DNA from: Notospermus geniculatus
Lineage: Eukaryota; Nemertea; Pilidiophora; Heteronemertea; Lineidae
DNA: 64,000 bases
NCBI GenBank assembly: GCA_002633025.1
Contig: NMRB01000613.1
Span: forward strand, 227,617 to 291,616
Direction: 5' to 3'
Positions 12,225-23,389 of the stretch are shown in pieces. The notes under the pieces were generated by a model. The model saw nothing but the letters and a program-made list of their open reading frames with translations. It was not told the origin of the DNA and did no database searches. The first letter of the stretch is position 1; the number at the start of each line of letters is the position of its first letter. The translations under genes and the position numbers were made by a program.

Positions 12225-12778
12225 AGCATGGCGCACACCTGCGATTTTTTAGGGGACTACCCTTCCGACTGCTGGAGCGACTGGAGATTTGCAGGATTAG
12301 TCGCCTACTCTGCGGCAGGTCGCTGTACCAAACGACCAGTCACTGTGGTCGCTCGACTAATCGTATCTCGTCTCATATCTTATCGCTTGAGTGGTCGTTA
12401 CATTGTTTGCGGTAGGTTGTTACACTGGGCGATCTGAATGACAGGTTTCAATGGCCAACGGAGACCAAAGAATTTCGATCGCATCAAGAGACCAAAAATT
12501 CAAAATCTTTAATTTTCGGTCGCAAAGGCCGACTGACCTTTGCAACTAGTCGGCCGACAAAAAAACGATGAAACTTCGTCCGCATACGATTCCGATGCGA
12601 CGCCACAATAGCCGGCGACTTCAGTCGCTTTCGGAGGTCGTCTGTCGCTTGCGGATGCTTCACTGAAATAGTCGCAAGTGTGGTCGCGAGCGACTTCGCA
12701 CGCGATGGTTGCCTGCGACGTCGTGGTGCCAGTCTCATCGGTGGTCGCAAGATTTTGGTCGCAGGTGTGCGCCATGCT
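12225..12778. mobile_element. Inverted-repeat element with AGCATGGCGCACACCTGCGA ends
   Basis: The 20-bp terminal sequence recurs as an exact complement at the right end, and GTCGC-rich subterminal words match in inverted orientation. Open frames on both strands through it follow from the CG-rich inverted arms and show no domain. Target duplication not clear. Confidence 0.65.
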
Positions 12779-13477
12779 GTATAATAGGGAGTTTTCGCAA
12801 AGCCCCCGAAACGCCAACGCGAACGCCAAAGTAATTGTTCGATGCCACGAAGAGAGCACCGATTCTGGCGATTTTTTAGCAAGTTCCATAAAATATTGGG
12901 AGTAGCTGACAGCGAACGCACAAAGCACTTAGTGCACATGACCCATCTCTACGATATTCCATTTCATTATTAGCCGTACACTCATTCACTTTCGACTCAT
13001 CAAGGAAAATAAGATTTGTGGTCCATGCCTTCTGTCTTCCCCTGAAATCATAGTAATCCTGTGCTTATGATTTTTTTTCTGATTTTTAGATTCATTTTCT
13101 TTTTGGTGTACGCCAGTGCGATGACATCAGGACTCATACTGGCGGCCATGTCAGTGGATCGGTTCATTGCTGTCCGGTATCCAATGATCGCGAAAAGTAC
13201 ATGCACCGTTACCAAAGCAATCACTATCTCGGTGATTATTGTTGGGGTTAATATCTCGACGTTCTTCTGCCATGCGTATTTTGAAGACAGGGTTTTAGGT
13301 AAGGCTTCAAGCTAATTAGCATTGGCAAAACCTGAAGATTTAACCTTTGAAAAAGACCACCACGTCATCGTGGTGGTGAAGAGCAATGCGAATGACTAAA
13401 AGGCTCTTTCAATGTACCGGAGAACATAACAGACTAAATGTACTGTACCAGCATATTTGGTGGCGCCACAGTATTCC

Positions 13478-13558
13478 CCATCCTGAAAACACCAGGGGTT
13501 CTTAGCGAGCGCTAAGAAACCCTGAGCTCGCTAAGGACCCCTGGTGTTCCCAGGATGG
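13478..13558. repeat. Hairpin at left shoulder of a foldback element
   Basis: CCATCCTG...AACACCAGG at the left pairs with CCTGGTGTT...CAGGATGG at the right, around GCGAGCGCTAAG. It abuts the arm that starts near 13573. Confidence 0.55.
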
Positions 13559-14689
13559 CATCCCCCGAGTCTGCATCCTCGCACCCAGGGTCTTCACAAC
13601 CGGCCCCCCAACTCGCGCTTGGTTCAGACCCTGGCGACATCCATGCCATTTTAGTGGGGAACCAGCGGAGCACTCGACTCCGCCGAATCAAGCCAATCAG
13701 AGTGAAGCTTCTATCCCGTCTTGGTCATATCCCAAATATGGTAGCTGTGAAAATTTCTCGAGTCGCTGACAAACTCGCTGAGTTTCTGATTGTTCCTGAA
13801 TTAACTTCGCGTCAACATGATTCTCACGGATTATCTTGTCAACGAGGACGTACTGATGGGATGTATGTATGTATGTATTTATTTATAAAATAAAGTACAG
13901 AAGAAGGTGCAAGGGGCCGAGGCCGAGGCATTACCGGCCCCTGAACAGAAATTTACAAATAAAAGTATGATGGTGCATAGAATCGTGCTTGGTGTAATGG
14001 TATCAGAACACGATGGGATCAGAACACGAAGGTATGATCCAGTTCATGTGTTGGGGCAGCTGTCATTCGGCAGCGTGCATAAATTATGGAATGAGATACA
14101 ATGCTAGGAACCTGGTATCCGGTAACTCGTAATACCAGATGTATGTGCAGACGTTGTAGCACTAGGCGCGATATTTGTCCATTACATCAAGTGGCATTTC
14201 CCCACTGCTTTGCATGGTTTGTTGGTGAATTACCAATTGGCGAGTACACATGGGGGAATGTCCGTCTTCCCCACCGAAACGGGGTAAATGTCCTCAGGGC
14301 ATTGAGGGAGGGTACGACCGTAAATGACCTGAGATTCTCAGGATGCCGAGTCTGTTGAGACGAATGTCCGTGTGCTAAAATTAGATTTGAGTGTTGTGAG
14401 AAGTGCCCATTCCAAAATTAGAAACTTGTTTCCCCTTTCCTCGTGTGTCTTATTACGTCAGCGGGATTTGACGTGTGAGCTCAGAGCGATGGGACGTGAC
14501 ATTCGTAACACTTCGGGTCTTTCCGTCATTCTTTGGTAAAGACCCTCGTAAGTCATACAGTCGTGCGCGGAGTGCTCACGACCAGAATTGTTAGGCTGTC
14601 GGATCACTCATGACAGGTAGCAACCTCCGCGAAGAAAATATAACACCTGCAAACCTTGTTGTCTGAAGGCGCGCGCATCGTTCAATATC

Positions 14690-14938
14690 AACCTGGCATA
14701 ATAATGGCTGTGGACTCGTGATCGGAAGGTCGCGGGTTCGATACCCGGCCGTGCCACTCTGTAACTCTCAACTGGCCTCAAATGTTCATCGTGTGCGCTA
14801 TATTGTGGCTGCCCTTTGGTTTCTACAGAAAGGTTCTGAATCATAGGCTGGGGTAATAATGTGTGTAGCGCTTAGAGAGCGTATTAGAGAGCGTAATACG
14901 CTGTGAAGCGCTATATAAGAACTCACCATTATTATATA
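14690..14938 (+). repeat. tRNA-derived SINE, decayed copy
   Basis: The head resembles a tRNA gene: GGCATAATAATGGC (decayed A box) and GCGGGTTCGATACCC (B box). A body follows that matches the SINE at 28590, then the tail CGCTATATAAGAACTCACC and ATTATT. The tail is interrupted by the hairpin element at 14939; its last 15 bases are that element's target duplication. Confidence 0.8.
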
Positions 14939-15087
14939 ATAATAATAAGCAAGAAGTCAATCTCCAGAATTCACGAATTTTCGACCCAAACCGGGGTCTT
15001 TTTCAAGTGGAACTTTACAATCTGAAACTCTAGAAAAGACTCTTTGAGTCTTTTCTAGAGTTCGTGAATTCTGGAGATTGGGGTCCA

Positions 15088-15216
15088 TACCTATGTATCC
15101 CGGTACCTATGTATCCCGGTACCTATGTGTCCCGGTACCTATGTGTCCCGGTACCTATGTATCCCGGTACCTATGTGTCCCGGTACCTATGTATCCCGGT
15201 ACCTATGTGTCCCGGT
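15088..15216 (+). repeat. 16-bp minisatellite, eight units
   Basis: Eight head-to-tail copies of TACCTATGTRTCCCGG, where R alternates between A and G. Each junction creates GGTACC. It lies inside the foldback element at 14939-15719. Confidence 0.9.
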
Positions 15217-15292
15217 GTAATAGCTGATACTGTCCTCGATGGTATAGTCCTCGGGACTACACCACAATATTAAGATCCTAATTATTATAGTC

Positions 15293-15646
15293 CGAGGGCC
15301 ACCAACACTACGGATATAGTCCGACGGACTATCACTGGGTATCATAGAGTTCCAGCACCAGGAATAAATGTCCGGGGTGGGTGGACTATGTTCGACCCCA
15401 ATTTATCTAGAAAAGACAGTCTTTAATGTTGCTTCTTACTGGAAAGTGCCTGAGGAAGACCCCGCATGGGGTCGAAAATTTGCGAATTTCGGAGAAGACT
15501 TTCCGTATTATATCGTTTTGTGTGTCGTTCTTTGTGCTCTATTTTGGATAACTAAAACCACCTCAGATAACATAGTCCACCCCGGACATTTATTCCTGTG
15601 CACCTGGACTATGATACCCAGTGATGGTCCGTCCGACTATATCCGT
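15293..15646. repeat. Inner inverted repeat with GGACTAT/ATAGTCC words
   Basis: ACGGATATAGTCCG...AATAAATGTCCGG...GTGGACTATG on the left is mirrored by CATAGTCCACC...CCGGACATTTATT...CGGACTATATCCGT on the right. The mirror stops abruptly at the N (15647), so the assembly is probably missing the end of the arm. Confidence 0.65.
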
Positions 15647-16575
15647 NTCGTGAATTCTTGAGATTGACTTCTTGCTTATTATCATTTTGTGTGTCAATTT
15701 TGTGCTTTTCTGTATCTTGCACCATTATTATATAGCTGCCCCAAACACATGATTGAATCCATTGGTACGTACTCGTTATCTAGATAATCGGTGAGGATCA
15801 TTTTGACGCTCAGTTTATTCAGGAACAATCAGAAATTCAGCGAGTTTTTCAGCGAATCGAGAAATTTTTACAGCCGCCATTTTGGGAATGACCAAGACGA
15901 GATAGAAGCTTCGCTGTGATTGGCTGAATTCGGCGGAGTCCGGGGTTAGCCGCATAGAAACTCCGCTAGTGCTTCGACAGCCTATCGGTGTTAAAATGCA
16001 TGGAAAAATGTACAGCACTATCGGCAGATGGGCTCCGCTAGCGCTAGCGGAGTTTCTATGCGGCCACCCCAGTGCTCCGCTGGTTCCCCACTAAAATGGC
16101 ATGGATGTCGCCAGGGTCTGAACCAAGCGCGAGAAGGGGAGCCGGTTGTGAAGACCCTGGCTGCGAGAATGAGTAACCAGTTTCTGCGGTGATATGCAGC
16201 TCCCACTGGGATTTCTGTCGTAGTTGTCGAAGAGAAATACATGTAGATGACATATGTGAAGGTGTTTCATCTTTTTCTTCCAAGTATCATGCTCATCGGT
16301 CTCGTGCAGTCGGGAGTCACTGTGTGTGCCCAATCGCTTACCTGTTTAGAGTGTATGACAGTTAAATTCTTCGAATGATATCATTGAAGTTACTCGGTTG
16401 ATGAAATTGACCTTCATTAATTAAACTTGAACTCTTCAGGCTGGTCATGTTTAATCACAAAACAGGTCAAAACGTCATAATTGGGTAACCTGTGGAACAA
16501 CCTGGGGGAAAGACTAATTATCTAATGCGGAGCAAACTAAAGAATCCATAATCATCAACTTGAAGTCGAAAATAA

Positions 16576-18449
16576 TAGGGCCGTTTAGACGACAAGCCAA
16601 AAAACCACATTCAGATTCGATCCGATTCGATCCGATCGACCCAAATTCTGGACAGGATGTGGTCCAAGTTTTGCTTTTAAGCCCTGTTTCCACTAGATCG
16701 GTTTCCGCTGCGGTTTGCGGCGCCGGGTTTTTTTTCACTGTGTTTGGATAATCCTTCGATGGTTTAACAATACATGACGTGTTAATTATCCCAATGCCTG
16801 TGATAACCGCCCCGGCACCGCAAACCGCTGCGGAAACCGTGGTAGTGGAAAAAGGCCTTTAAGCCCGTGTCACACTGTCCCGAGATTAGACACCCGATGG
16901 CCACACGAATATGGAATTTTGAATTTCGCGTGAAGATGGCCCCAAAGTCAACTTCCAGAATCTTGCAAATTTTCGACCCCAACCGGGTTCTTCTTCAGGC
17001 TGGCATTTATCAGTAAGATTTCCAAAAGTTTCCATAATTCGTATGGCCATCGGGTGTCAACTTCGGGAGAGTGTGACACGGCCTTAATGCCCGTTTCACA
17101 CTGTCCCGAAGTTGACACCCGATGGCCACACGAATTAATGCCTGGCTTTCACTATCGCTACGAATGTCCCGAATCGCCACGAATCTTAAATTGTCCCAAT
17201 TCGTGGCCAATCGGGTTGAAAAATATGCCGAATTTCAAGAATGGGCTAAGAAACAAGTACGAATTCAAAGAATCATGTAAGAATTGCACGAACAAAAGGC
17301 ATGATCACTCACGAATACTCCTGCCCGATTCGTACTTGATTCGTAAATACATTCGAGACATTCGTGCCTGTTTTCCGCGTGGGCCCATGATGTCCCACTT
17401 TCACTGACGCTACGAATGTCCCGAATCAGAAAGTTGTCCGATTCGTGGATAATTCTCAAACGTTCCTTGCAGTTCTTAAATGATTCTTGGTTGATTCCTA
17501 AAACATTCGTACAGTTCGTGTGAGTTCGTCGAGCCGCCACGAAAGTTTTTGCTTGTCAAAAACTTTCGTGGGACGGTTCACGAATTCCACGAATTTTAAA
17601 TTCGTAGAGATCGTAAACACTTCGCAACCCTTTCTTATCGTCCGTAACAGCCTCGTAGTGGATTCTTTTGCATTCTGGGCTATTCTTGGCCATTCGTGTC
17701 TCCCTCAAATTTGTGGACCCACGCCGAAAACATCCCGAAACAGGCACGAATGTCCCGAATGTATTTATGAATCAAGTACGGATCTATCACCAATCGGCCA
17801 CGAATATTCGTAAGTGAGTCGTACCTTATTCGACGTACAATTCTTACATGATTCTTTGAATTTGTATTTCGTAGTTGAACTTGTGTCGTGGAATTCGTGA
17901 ACGCTCCCACGAAAGTTTTTGACAAACAAAAACTCACGCGAACAGTACGAATGTTCAGGAATCAACTAAGAATCATTTAGGAACTACAAGAATCGTTTGA
18001 GAATTATCTGCGAACCCGACAACTTTCAGATTCGGGGCGATTCGGGACATTCGTAGCGTCAGTGAAAGCCAGGCATAATGGAAACTCTAGGAAATCTAAC
18101 TGATAAGTGCCAGCCTGAATTACACATTACATCTGGTCACATTCCGACATTAAATTACCCTTGTGGAACTCTCCACAACGAGTGCGGTCAGTGGAAGAGG
18201 AAAAACCACATCAATGCGCATGCGCGCAGGTAGGATGAATCCGGATTCGGGTCTCATTTGCGATGAGACGAGCAATTTTAATCTGGTCGTATGTGTTCCA
18301 ATGCGGTCGAAATCAGGACCAGCAAAAGCGATGGTCAATTTTAAATCCACATTGGACCGCATTGGGTAGCGCTTGCACGCAGTTTTGAACCTCAATCGGG
18401 TTCGATCGGATCGCATGTGGATTTTTGCCTGTCGTCTAAACGGTCCTAT
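16576..18449. mobile_element. Nest of at least four inverted-repeat elements
   Basis: The outermost pair is AGGGCCGTTTAGACGAC (16576) with GTCGTCTAAACGGTCC (18431-18446). Inside it lie a hairpin at 16680-16861 (TTTCCACTA...GGTTTCCGCTGCGG and complement), a CAGGCTGGCA / TGCCAGCCTG pair (16997 and 18108) with a GGCCATCGGGTGTC hairpin at 17031-17137, and a 937-bp element at 17139-18075 ending TGCCTGGCTTTCAC. The last starts after TTAA and ends before TAA, and its empty site is reconstructable from the mirrored arm. No transposase frame is seen. Confidence 0.65.
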
Positions 18450-18458
18450 TCGTAACCA

Positions 18459-18770
18459 CACAGAAAAAAAAAATCAACTCGAGTGGAGACTCAAAGTCTC
18501 ACTTTAGGGACAAAATGGTTCGAAATACTTTTTGACTTAAAATGAAGCAGAAAATATTTCGGCCCGAGACAATTACACCTCGTTCCGAGAGAAAATATTT
18601 CGGGTTGAGATACTGACAGTCTCGATCTGAGAGAAAATATTTTAGGCCGAGATGTCATTGTCTCGCGCCGAAATATTTTCTGCTTCATTTTGAGTCAAAA
18701 AGTGTTTCGAACCATTTTGTCCCTAAAGTGAGACTCTGAGTCTCCATTCGAGTTGATTTTTTTTTCTGTG
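18459..18770. mobile_element. Hairpin MITE with CACAGAAAAAAA ends
   Basis: CACAGAAAA...TCAACTCGAGTGGAGACTC at the left pairs with GAGTCTCCATTCGAGTTGA...TTTTCTGTG at the right. The arms exceed 100 bp and meet around GAGACAATTACACCTCG. It is immediately downstream of the nested cluster, still within the GPCR B intron. Confidence 0.7.
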
Positions 18771-19545
18771 CTGAAACGACCATTCGTGATTGAGATGGAT
18801 ACCAGACTAGACTGCCTATAACTACGCTGTAATGTCCTGGTGGATATGAAACCTGATGGATGCCCTATCTGTGCTTTGAAATCCTTTATTTCGTTCACGA
18901 GATCGTCTTATTCAACGACATAAATTATTCCCTTTGTTTCTTCTTTTTGGATAGGAATTGAGGCCCTCATTCCGTCGGTACCAGGCTATCCCGAATACGA
19001 GATTTTGTTCTCAAATTTTCAGCTGATATTTGGAAGTATTCTTCCCTCGATTGCAATCATAGTCAGTAATATTGGCATCGCTTCAACTGCGCCGAGCATC
19101 AAGAAATCGAATTGGGATGCGTGTTCAACAAGACAAGGGGAGAGACCAGCGAGAAAAACAGCTGACGTCGATGCTGGTCATTGTAAGCATGGCCTTCTTG
19201 TGCACAACATTACCCAAGAAAATTTTCGTTTCACTGCTCGAGATACCGGCCATAGCAAAAGCCTATGATGTTAATAACACCTATTGGAATGCACTGTTCA
19301 ATATTCTTGATTTTCTGCTCTATGATATTTGGATGTGTAATCATGCAGTTAACTTTTACTTGTACTGTCTCGCAGGAGGAGAGAAGTACAGACAGGACAC
19401 AAAAGCTATCCTAGGGCGGATGATCTGCTTGAGTGCGTAGAAATCAGAGGCACACACCGCGATGTAGGCCTAAAACGACATTTTGTCCACACTCTACATC
19501 AGTAAAACCGCCGACATCCTGACGGTCGTGTCTGGATTGAACGTC

Positions 19546-20665
19546 ACAGGAACTTTTAGGGCCATGTCTCTTCGAAACGAAAGTGTCATTTCAGGACTTT
19601 TTGACAGAAATTGCCATTAATATTGTCGGAAATGTATTCCTTGCTTGTTATTTTTTTTACTTGTGTCATTTCACCTTGTTTATCGCTTCAACGCAGACGT
19701 CCGCATTTTACCCCGTGATCGTTTTCATTCAGTAATGGTCTAGTGCTCTAGAATTGAACTTCAATAATTTTACTTCTGCTATTACGAAATTCCCTCTGAT
19801 CTTTTTCCGCCTTCCCCTATAAATTCAGAAATTTTTGTTCAGAGTTCACTCCTGTGTTGGCCGTTGAGTTTGACGAATTCATTATGCGCCACATTCGGTA
19901 AGATAAAATCTCTCTCATTTCTTCCTCCGAAATTAAGTGTGATTTTTTGGTATTTCTTCACGACAAACTTTTAGATGTTTTAATTTGTTATTCTTACATG
20001 TACTTTTTTAATGTTGTATTTTTATAGTTGACCACACATCCAAATATGCTTCCCACGTACGTGGTGGAATAAATCGATAAATCGGAATTTTGACTCCTAT
20101 TACTTCCGTGTGCGTGCAACGGTGTGCGCCACAAATATCGCCCTGTCGTACGACCTCGAAGGATATACCATGTATGGTACCAATTACATCCCTATGCCCA
20201 TATTTGAGAGGCCGACAAAGTGTGCTGAATCACAGAAGAGAAGGTGTGCAGACACTCGCTTTGAGATCACACAGCCATGACAGCAGTGTCAGGAATTCAC
20301 CCAAATTATTTCTTTTCTCTTCTTTATCCGAGTTTTCATCGGTTTTAATGTTTTTCCCAACTGTAAAGCACTGTGCACGACTTCTTGGAGAGAAAAAAAA
20401 ATCTTCGTCAACATCACTCAGTTTTGCCCCGTGCAGCCTAGCGCCATGTTTCTTCCAAACAAAAGTGTTATTTCAGGACTTTCTGATAGAAATTGCCTTT
20501 AATATCGCCCTGCTTTATGACCGAGAAGGATATACCAATAGTATGGTACCAATTTCGTCCCTATGCCCATATTTAAAGCGGACTGTTCGTGCTGAGTCAA
20601 AGATTCCACAGCACCGTTTCCGGAGCGGGCGCCGCAATGCATTTACCAGTTGTTGTTACGAATAA
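19546..20665. repeat. Diverged repeat array downstream of GPCR B
   Basis: Units containing GCCATGTCTCTTCGAAACG-like, TCACTCAGTTTTGCCCCGTG and GAAGGATATACCA words occur near 19556-19650, 20130-20225 and 20330-20545, and again at 27480-27740 on the far side of the 20.7-27.4 kb transposon. A 191-codon open frame at 20090-20665 arises from two such units and has no recognised domain, so I treat it as repeat sequence. Confidence 0.55.
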
Positions 20666-21066
20666 AACGGGACGTTTTATTATTTTTGGTTCACTTTGGA
20701 TAGACGCGAGCAATCCGCTTTAAAGTTCAGAATGCAAACGGCGAATTGCGACATCAAATCACTAGTACTCATTTATAAATAAAGCCTGTAAACCATATCA
20801 ATCAAAGTTAACAATTTTGAAATCAAACTTTGGTGAAAAAAAAGGTGATTTTATTTCACATTCAGCCCCTTTCCGAAGGTAACCATCCGCTGTGCCCAGA
20901 GGCGATTAGTTACACCGACCGCCGCTAGGTGAACCGGAAGTGACGTTTTAGTAGACAAACCAGTTGCAAGCTGCTGTGTTGTGTTGTGTATACGTGGTGT
21001 ACTACATAGAAATATATCTGACTGCCTTTTATTCACTGAAATTGTTGAAATTAAACTACTCCAACA

Positions 21067-21682
21067 TGATCGAGATGGAAGAAGAAGATATTGACAACAT
21101 GCCAAGTTCGTCTGGGGTCAAACCGTATATGTTTGAGCCGATCATTCGGAGGATTCAGCCGAATTTCAGCAGCCAAATCGATGATGGCGATGACGATGAA
21201 TCCGAGTCTAACGTTACAAGCGACGATGACTACGATGTTGATGATGAGATTGATCATGTTGAGAATGATAGGCCTATTGTTGAGGAGAATGTCCAGGAAT
21301 ATCGATCTGAACGGATTGGGAACACTGACTGGTAAGCATTGAGTCAATATGAGCTGATGATGAGAAGCCAGGCCTAGGCCTATTATTACTCAACTGTGCT
21401 GTGGTAGGGCAGTGGGAGGATTGATTCCTGGCCCAAGGCCAGGCCTACACTACAGGATATATACATAGGGCCTATATAGGCCTGACAATAACATCCTTTC
21501 ACTTGCTAGGCTTATCTCTTGAACTTATTTTTCACCATCACCATGTTTTTACTTTCAGGTGCACCTGTGGCGAGTGTCATCCAATGCAGACAGGTTTGGA
21601 GAGTGTGTGCTGCCATGACTTGTCAGCTGTGGTTGANAAATGGGCACTATTCCTGGCACACATTACCCAGCCTGTTACCTAA
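21067..21682 (+). CDS. P2X7 cytoplasmic (ballast)-like domain protein, truncated
   Basis: Exon 1 (21067-21331) starts MIEMEEEDIDNMPSS, contains PYMFEP (like the PYRFEPE motif that precedes this domain in invertebrate proteins), then an acidic stretch and RIGNTDW. Exon 2 (21559-21682) continues WCTCGECHPMQTGLES then VCCHDLS. The Cys pattern C-x-C-x2-C...CC is the zinc-binding start of the P2X7 intracellular domain. The splice is clean (TG|GTAAGC donor, TTTCAG acceptor, codon TGG restored). After VCCHDLSAVV the frame loses all similarity and stops. An unresolved base (21637) is exactly there, so truncation or a bad assembly join are both possible. There is no transmembrane segment: it is not a channel. 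Confidence 0.7.
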
Positions 21683-22788
21683 TATGTAGTGGTCTATTTC
21701 GTCGGACTGTCTGGAGCTCCAAACAGTTGTGAATAGAGGACAACTCTAATGGGTATCTTGACCTCTTTCGCAACAGGTTCACCACCCTTTGCCTTGGGAT
21801 AGGAGACGCTCCATTGCAGCTCACCATTTTTCTTCCGTGCCTGCTGTCTCTTGCAGTTCTCATTAAAATGCAGAGCAGACAGGAGTAACCTGAAGTCATC
21901 AGATATGCAACACATCAATAGACCATCATCAGATACATGTATGTCAAATGCAATTGAATTGATATTTGGTTCTGAAGCATTTTGTGCAGAAGGCCAATAT
22001 ATTGCTCACGTACCTTGCTTTCATTGTGTTGTACGGAAAATGTGAAGACTTCGGAGCGAAGTAGAGGACAACTTTATGGTAGGACTCCAAGCTGGACGTT
22101 TGCTGGAATGGTGAAAGTTGGCCAATATCCTTCACCAGTAACTTCTGATTGATCAGAAGCACAAGCTCTTTATGCGGTTTTGATCCTGGAATGGAATAAT
22201 ATGAGCCATAGTCATGATAGTAGAATGTGAAAACGCATGCACCAACTGAAAGTTGGCATATCTTGTCTACAGATTTTTGCATCTGAAAAATTGTCAATTG
22301 AGCAGAGGACACACCTTTTACAATCCATTCCCTCTCATCGTGTAGCTCTTCATGTTCACATCTTTGGAACTTCTCCCCATGGCCTTCATGAACATTGGTA
22401 ACATGGTTCGAGATGGACAACCACTTGGCACGGCATTCTTCATGTCACCTTTGCTTGAGGCAGCAGCCCAATAAACATGGTTTCCTATTGAGTGGGTCCA
22501 TTTTTCGAGGATCTTACAACCAGCTTTTTTGGAAAGGTTGGCCAGCTTCTTAATTCCTGAAGTGATAAAAAATTCCATATAATGAGCATTAAAAGAATGA
22601 GACACTTCTGCCATGTCTGCAATAGGGCTACATCTCATTACAACAGCTTTGATGTATTGTTTATCTTACCTTTTGCCACATGCCAAACGTCAAACCAATG
22701 ACAAATATGATCGTACGTTGTCTTCATGAATTTCTTGATTTGGCTGTGTCGGTCTGTGACAAGATTCTTTATTTTCACCCCTTTGCTC

Positions 22789-23389
22789 CAATCTGAACGT
22801 CAGAGAACGATTCGTGCCAACATCGTAACTCTGACGTATATCGGACAGCGCCATATTGCTCCGTGAACTACTTTGATGAAGATCGGTTCGACAAGACTGT
22901 TCAAACTACCTATTTGAATGATCTAAGTCACCAATTAGGCATTGTGAATGTTGCTACATATAGAAAAATGAGTTGAAGCATGTTACCTTACCTGATGAAG
23001 GGTTAGTCACGCTATAACAGCACGTTGAACTTCTCAAGTGGTGAAGCTATGGCGGCCATTGTTGTTTCGTGATCGAGGTGGGGAGGGAGAAACAGTCACC
23101 TAATGCATACGAATTTTTCAATACAAATCGTTGCAAAATGCACAGTTTAACCACTAAAACGTTTTTTATATAAATATTTATTGCGAAATAACTCATTTTG
23201 TGCAAACACAACATCAGTTAAATAAAAAAATATAAGGGAACTATTTCTAGTCTGCGCAATGCTACAACCGCATCACTTCTGACCTGATCACCGACCATAT
23301 GGTGGTCGAACTTAATCCGCTATATACGGACGAGGTGCTTATAATGGCTGCCCGAAGGTTGCCGAAAGCTTCCGAGTCGAAGACGATTG
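22789..23389 (-). mobile_element. 601-bp CAATC-ended insertion inside transposase exon
   Basis: The ends are CAATC...GATTG. It is flanked by the 10-base duplication CCCTTTGCTC (22779-22788 and 23390-23399). Removing it and one duplicate restores the transposase reading across ...FLESKG/VKIKNLVTDRH. The interior shares long stretches with 45667-46287 (opposite orientation) and 9420-9665. Duplication of 9-10 bp fits Mutator-like elements, but the terminal repeat is very short. No transposase frame inside. Confidence 0.8.

Larger units (their letters stand above)
14939..15719. mobile_element. Palindromic foldback element with 15-bp target duplication
   Basis: It starts ATAATAATAAGCAAGAAGTC and ends ...CTATTC-like...TGTATCTTG. 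It is flanked by the same 15 bases CACCATTATTATATA at 14924-14938 and 15720-15734. The outer ends pair (GCAAGAAGTCAATCTC with GAGATTGACTTCTTGC). The interior holds a 16-bp minisatellite and a second inverted repeat. The same family, with the same ends, occurs at 34156-34820. Duplications this long are unusual for TIR transposons and recall target-primed retroelements, but no reverse transcriptase or hammerhead motif is visible. An N at 15647 sits where the inner symmetry breaks. Confidence 0.75.
13573..16172. mobile_element. 2.6-kb foldback region with ~230-bp arms
   Basis: The left arm (about 13573-13803) and right arm (about 15822-16172) are inverted copies containing CCAGGGTCTTCACAACCGG and AATCAGAAACTCAGCGAG-like words. 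The right arm is interrupted by a separate palindrome at 15949-16065 (CCGCATAGAAACTCCGCTAG and complement). Between the arms lie a SINE and a second foldback element. No transposase is seen. It lies within the intron of GPCR B. Confidence 0.6.
13090..19440 (+). pseudogene. Rhodopsin-like GPCR, copy B, broken
   Basis: Two exons are present: 13090-13298 (TM3-TM4, SVDRFIAVRYPM, four codons shorter than in copies A and C) and 18955-19440 (TM5-TM7 to a stop, NFYLYCLAGGEKYRQD). No TM1-TM2 exon exists on the plus strand upstream. The last exon has a 2-bp deletion relative to copies A and C near 19082-19110: the frame runs NIGIASTAP then shifts, and the remaining TM6-TM7 sequence is in another frame. 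The 5.6-kb intron is filled with nested foldback elements. Loss of the first exon plus the frameshift make a functional receptor unlikely. A small alternative exon repairing the frame was not seen. Confidence 0.75.

Noticed and set aside
20090-20665. 191-codon open frame as a gene
   Set aside because: It spans two copies of a non-coding repeat, has no domain and no splice or start support.
21067-21682. A P2X ion-channel gene
   Set aside because: Only the cytoplasmic Cys-rich domain is present; no transmembrane helices or ATP-binding ectodomain anywhere near.
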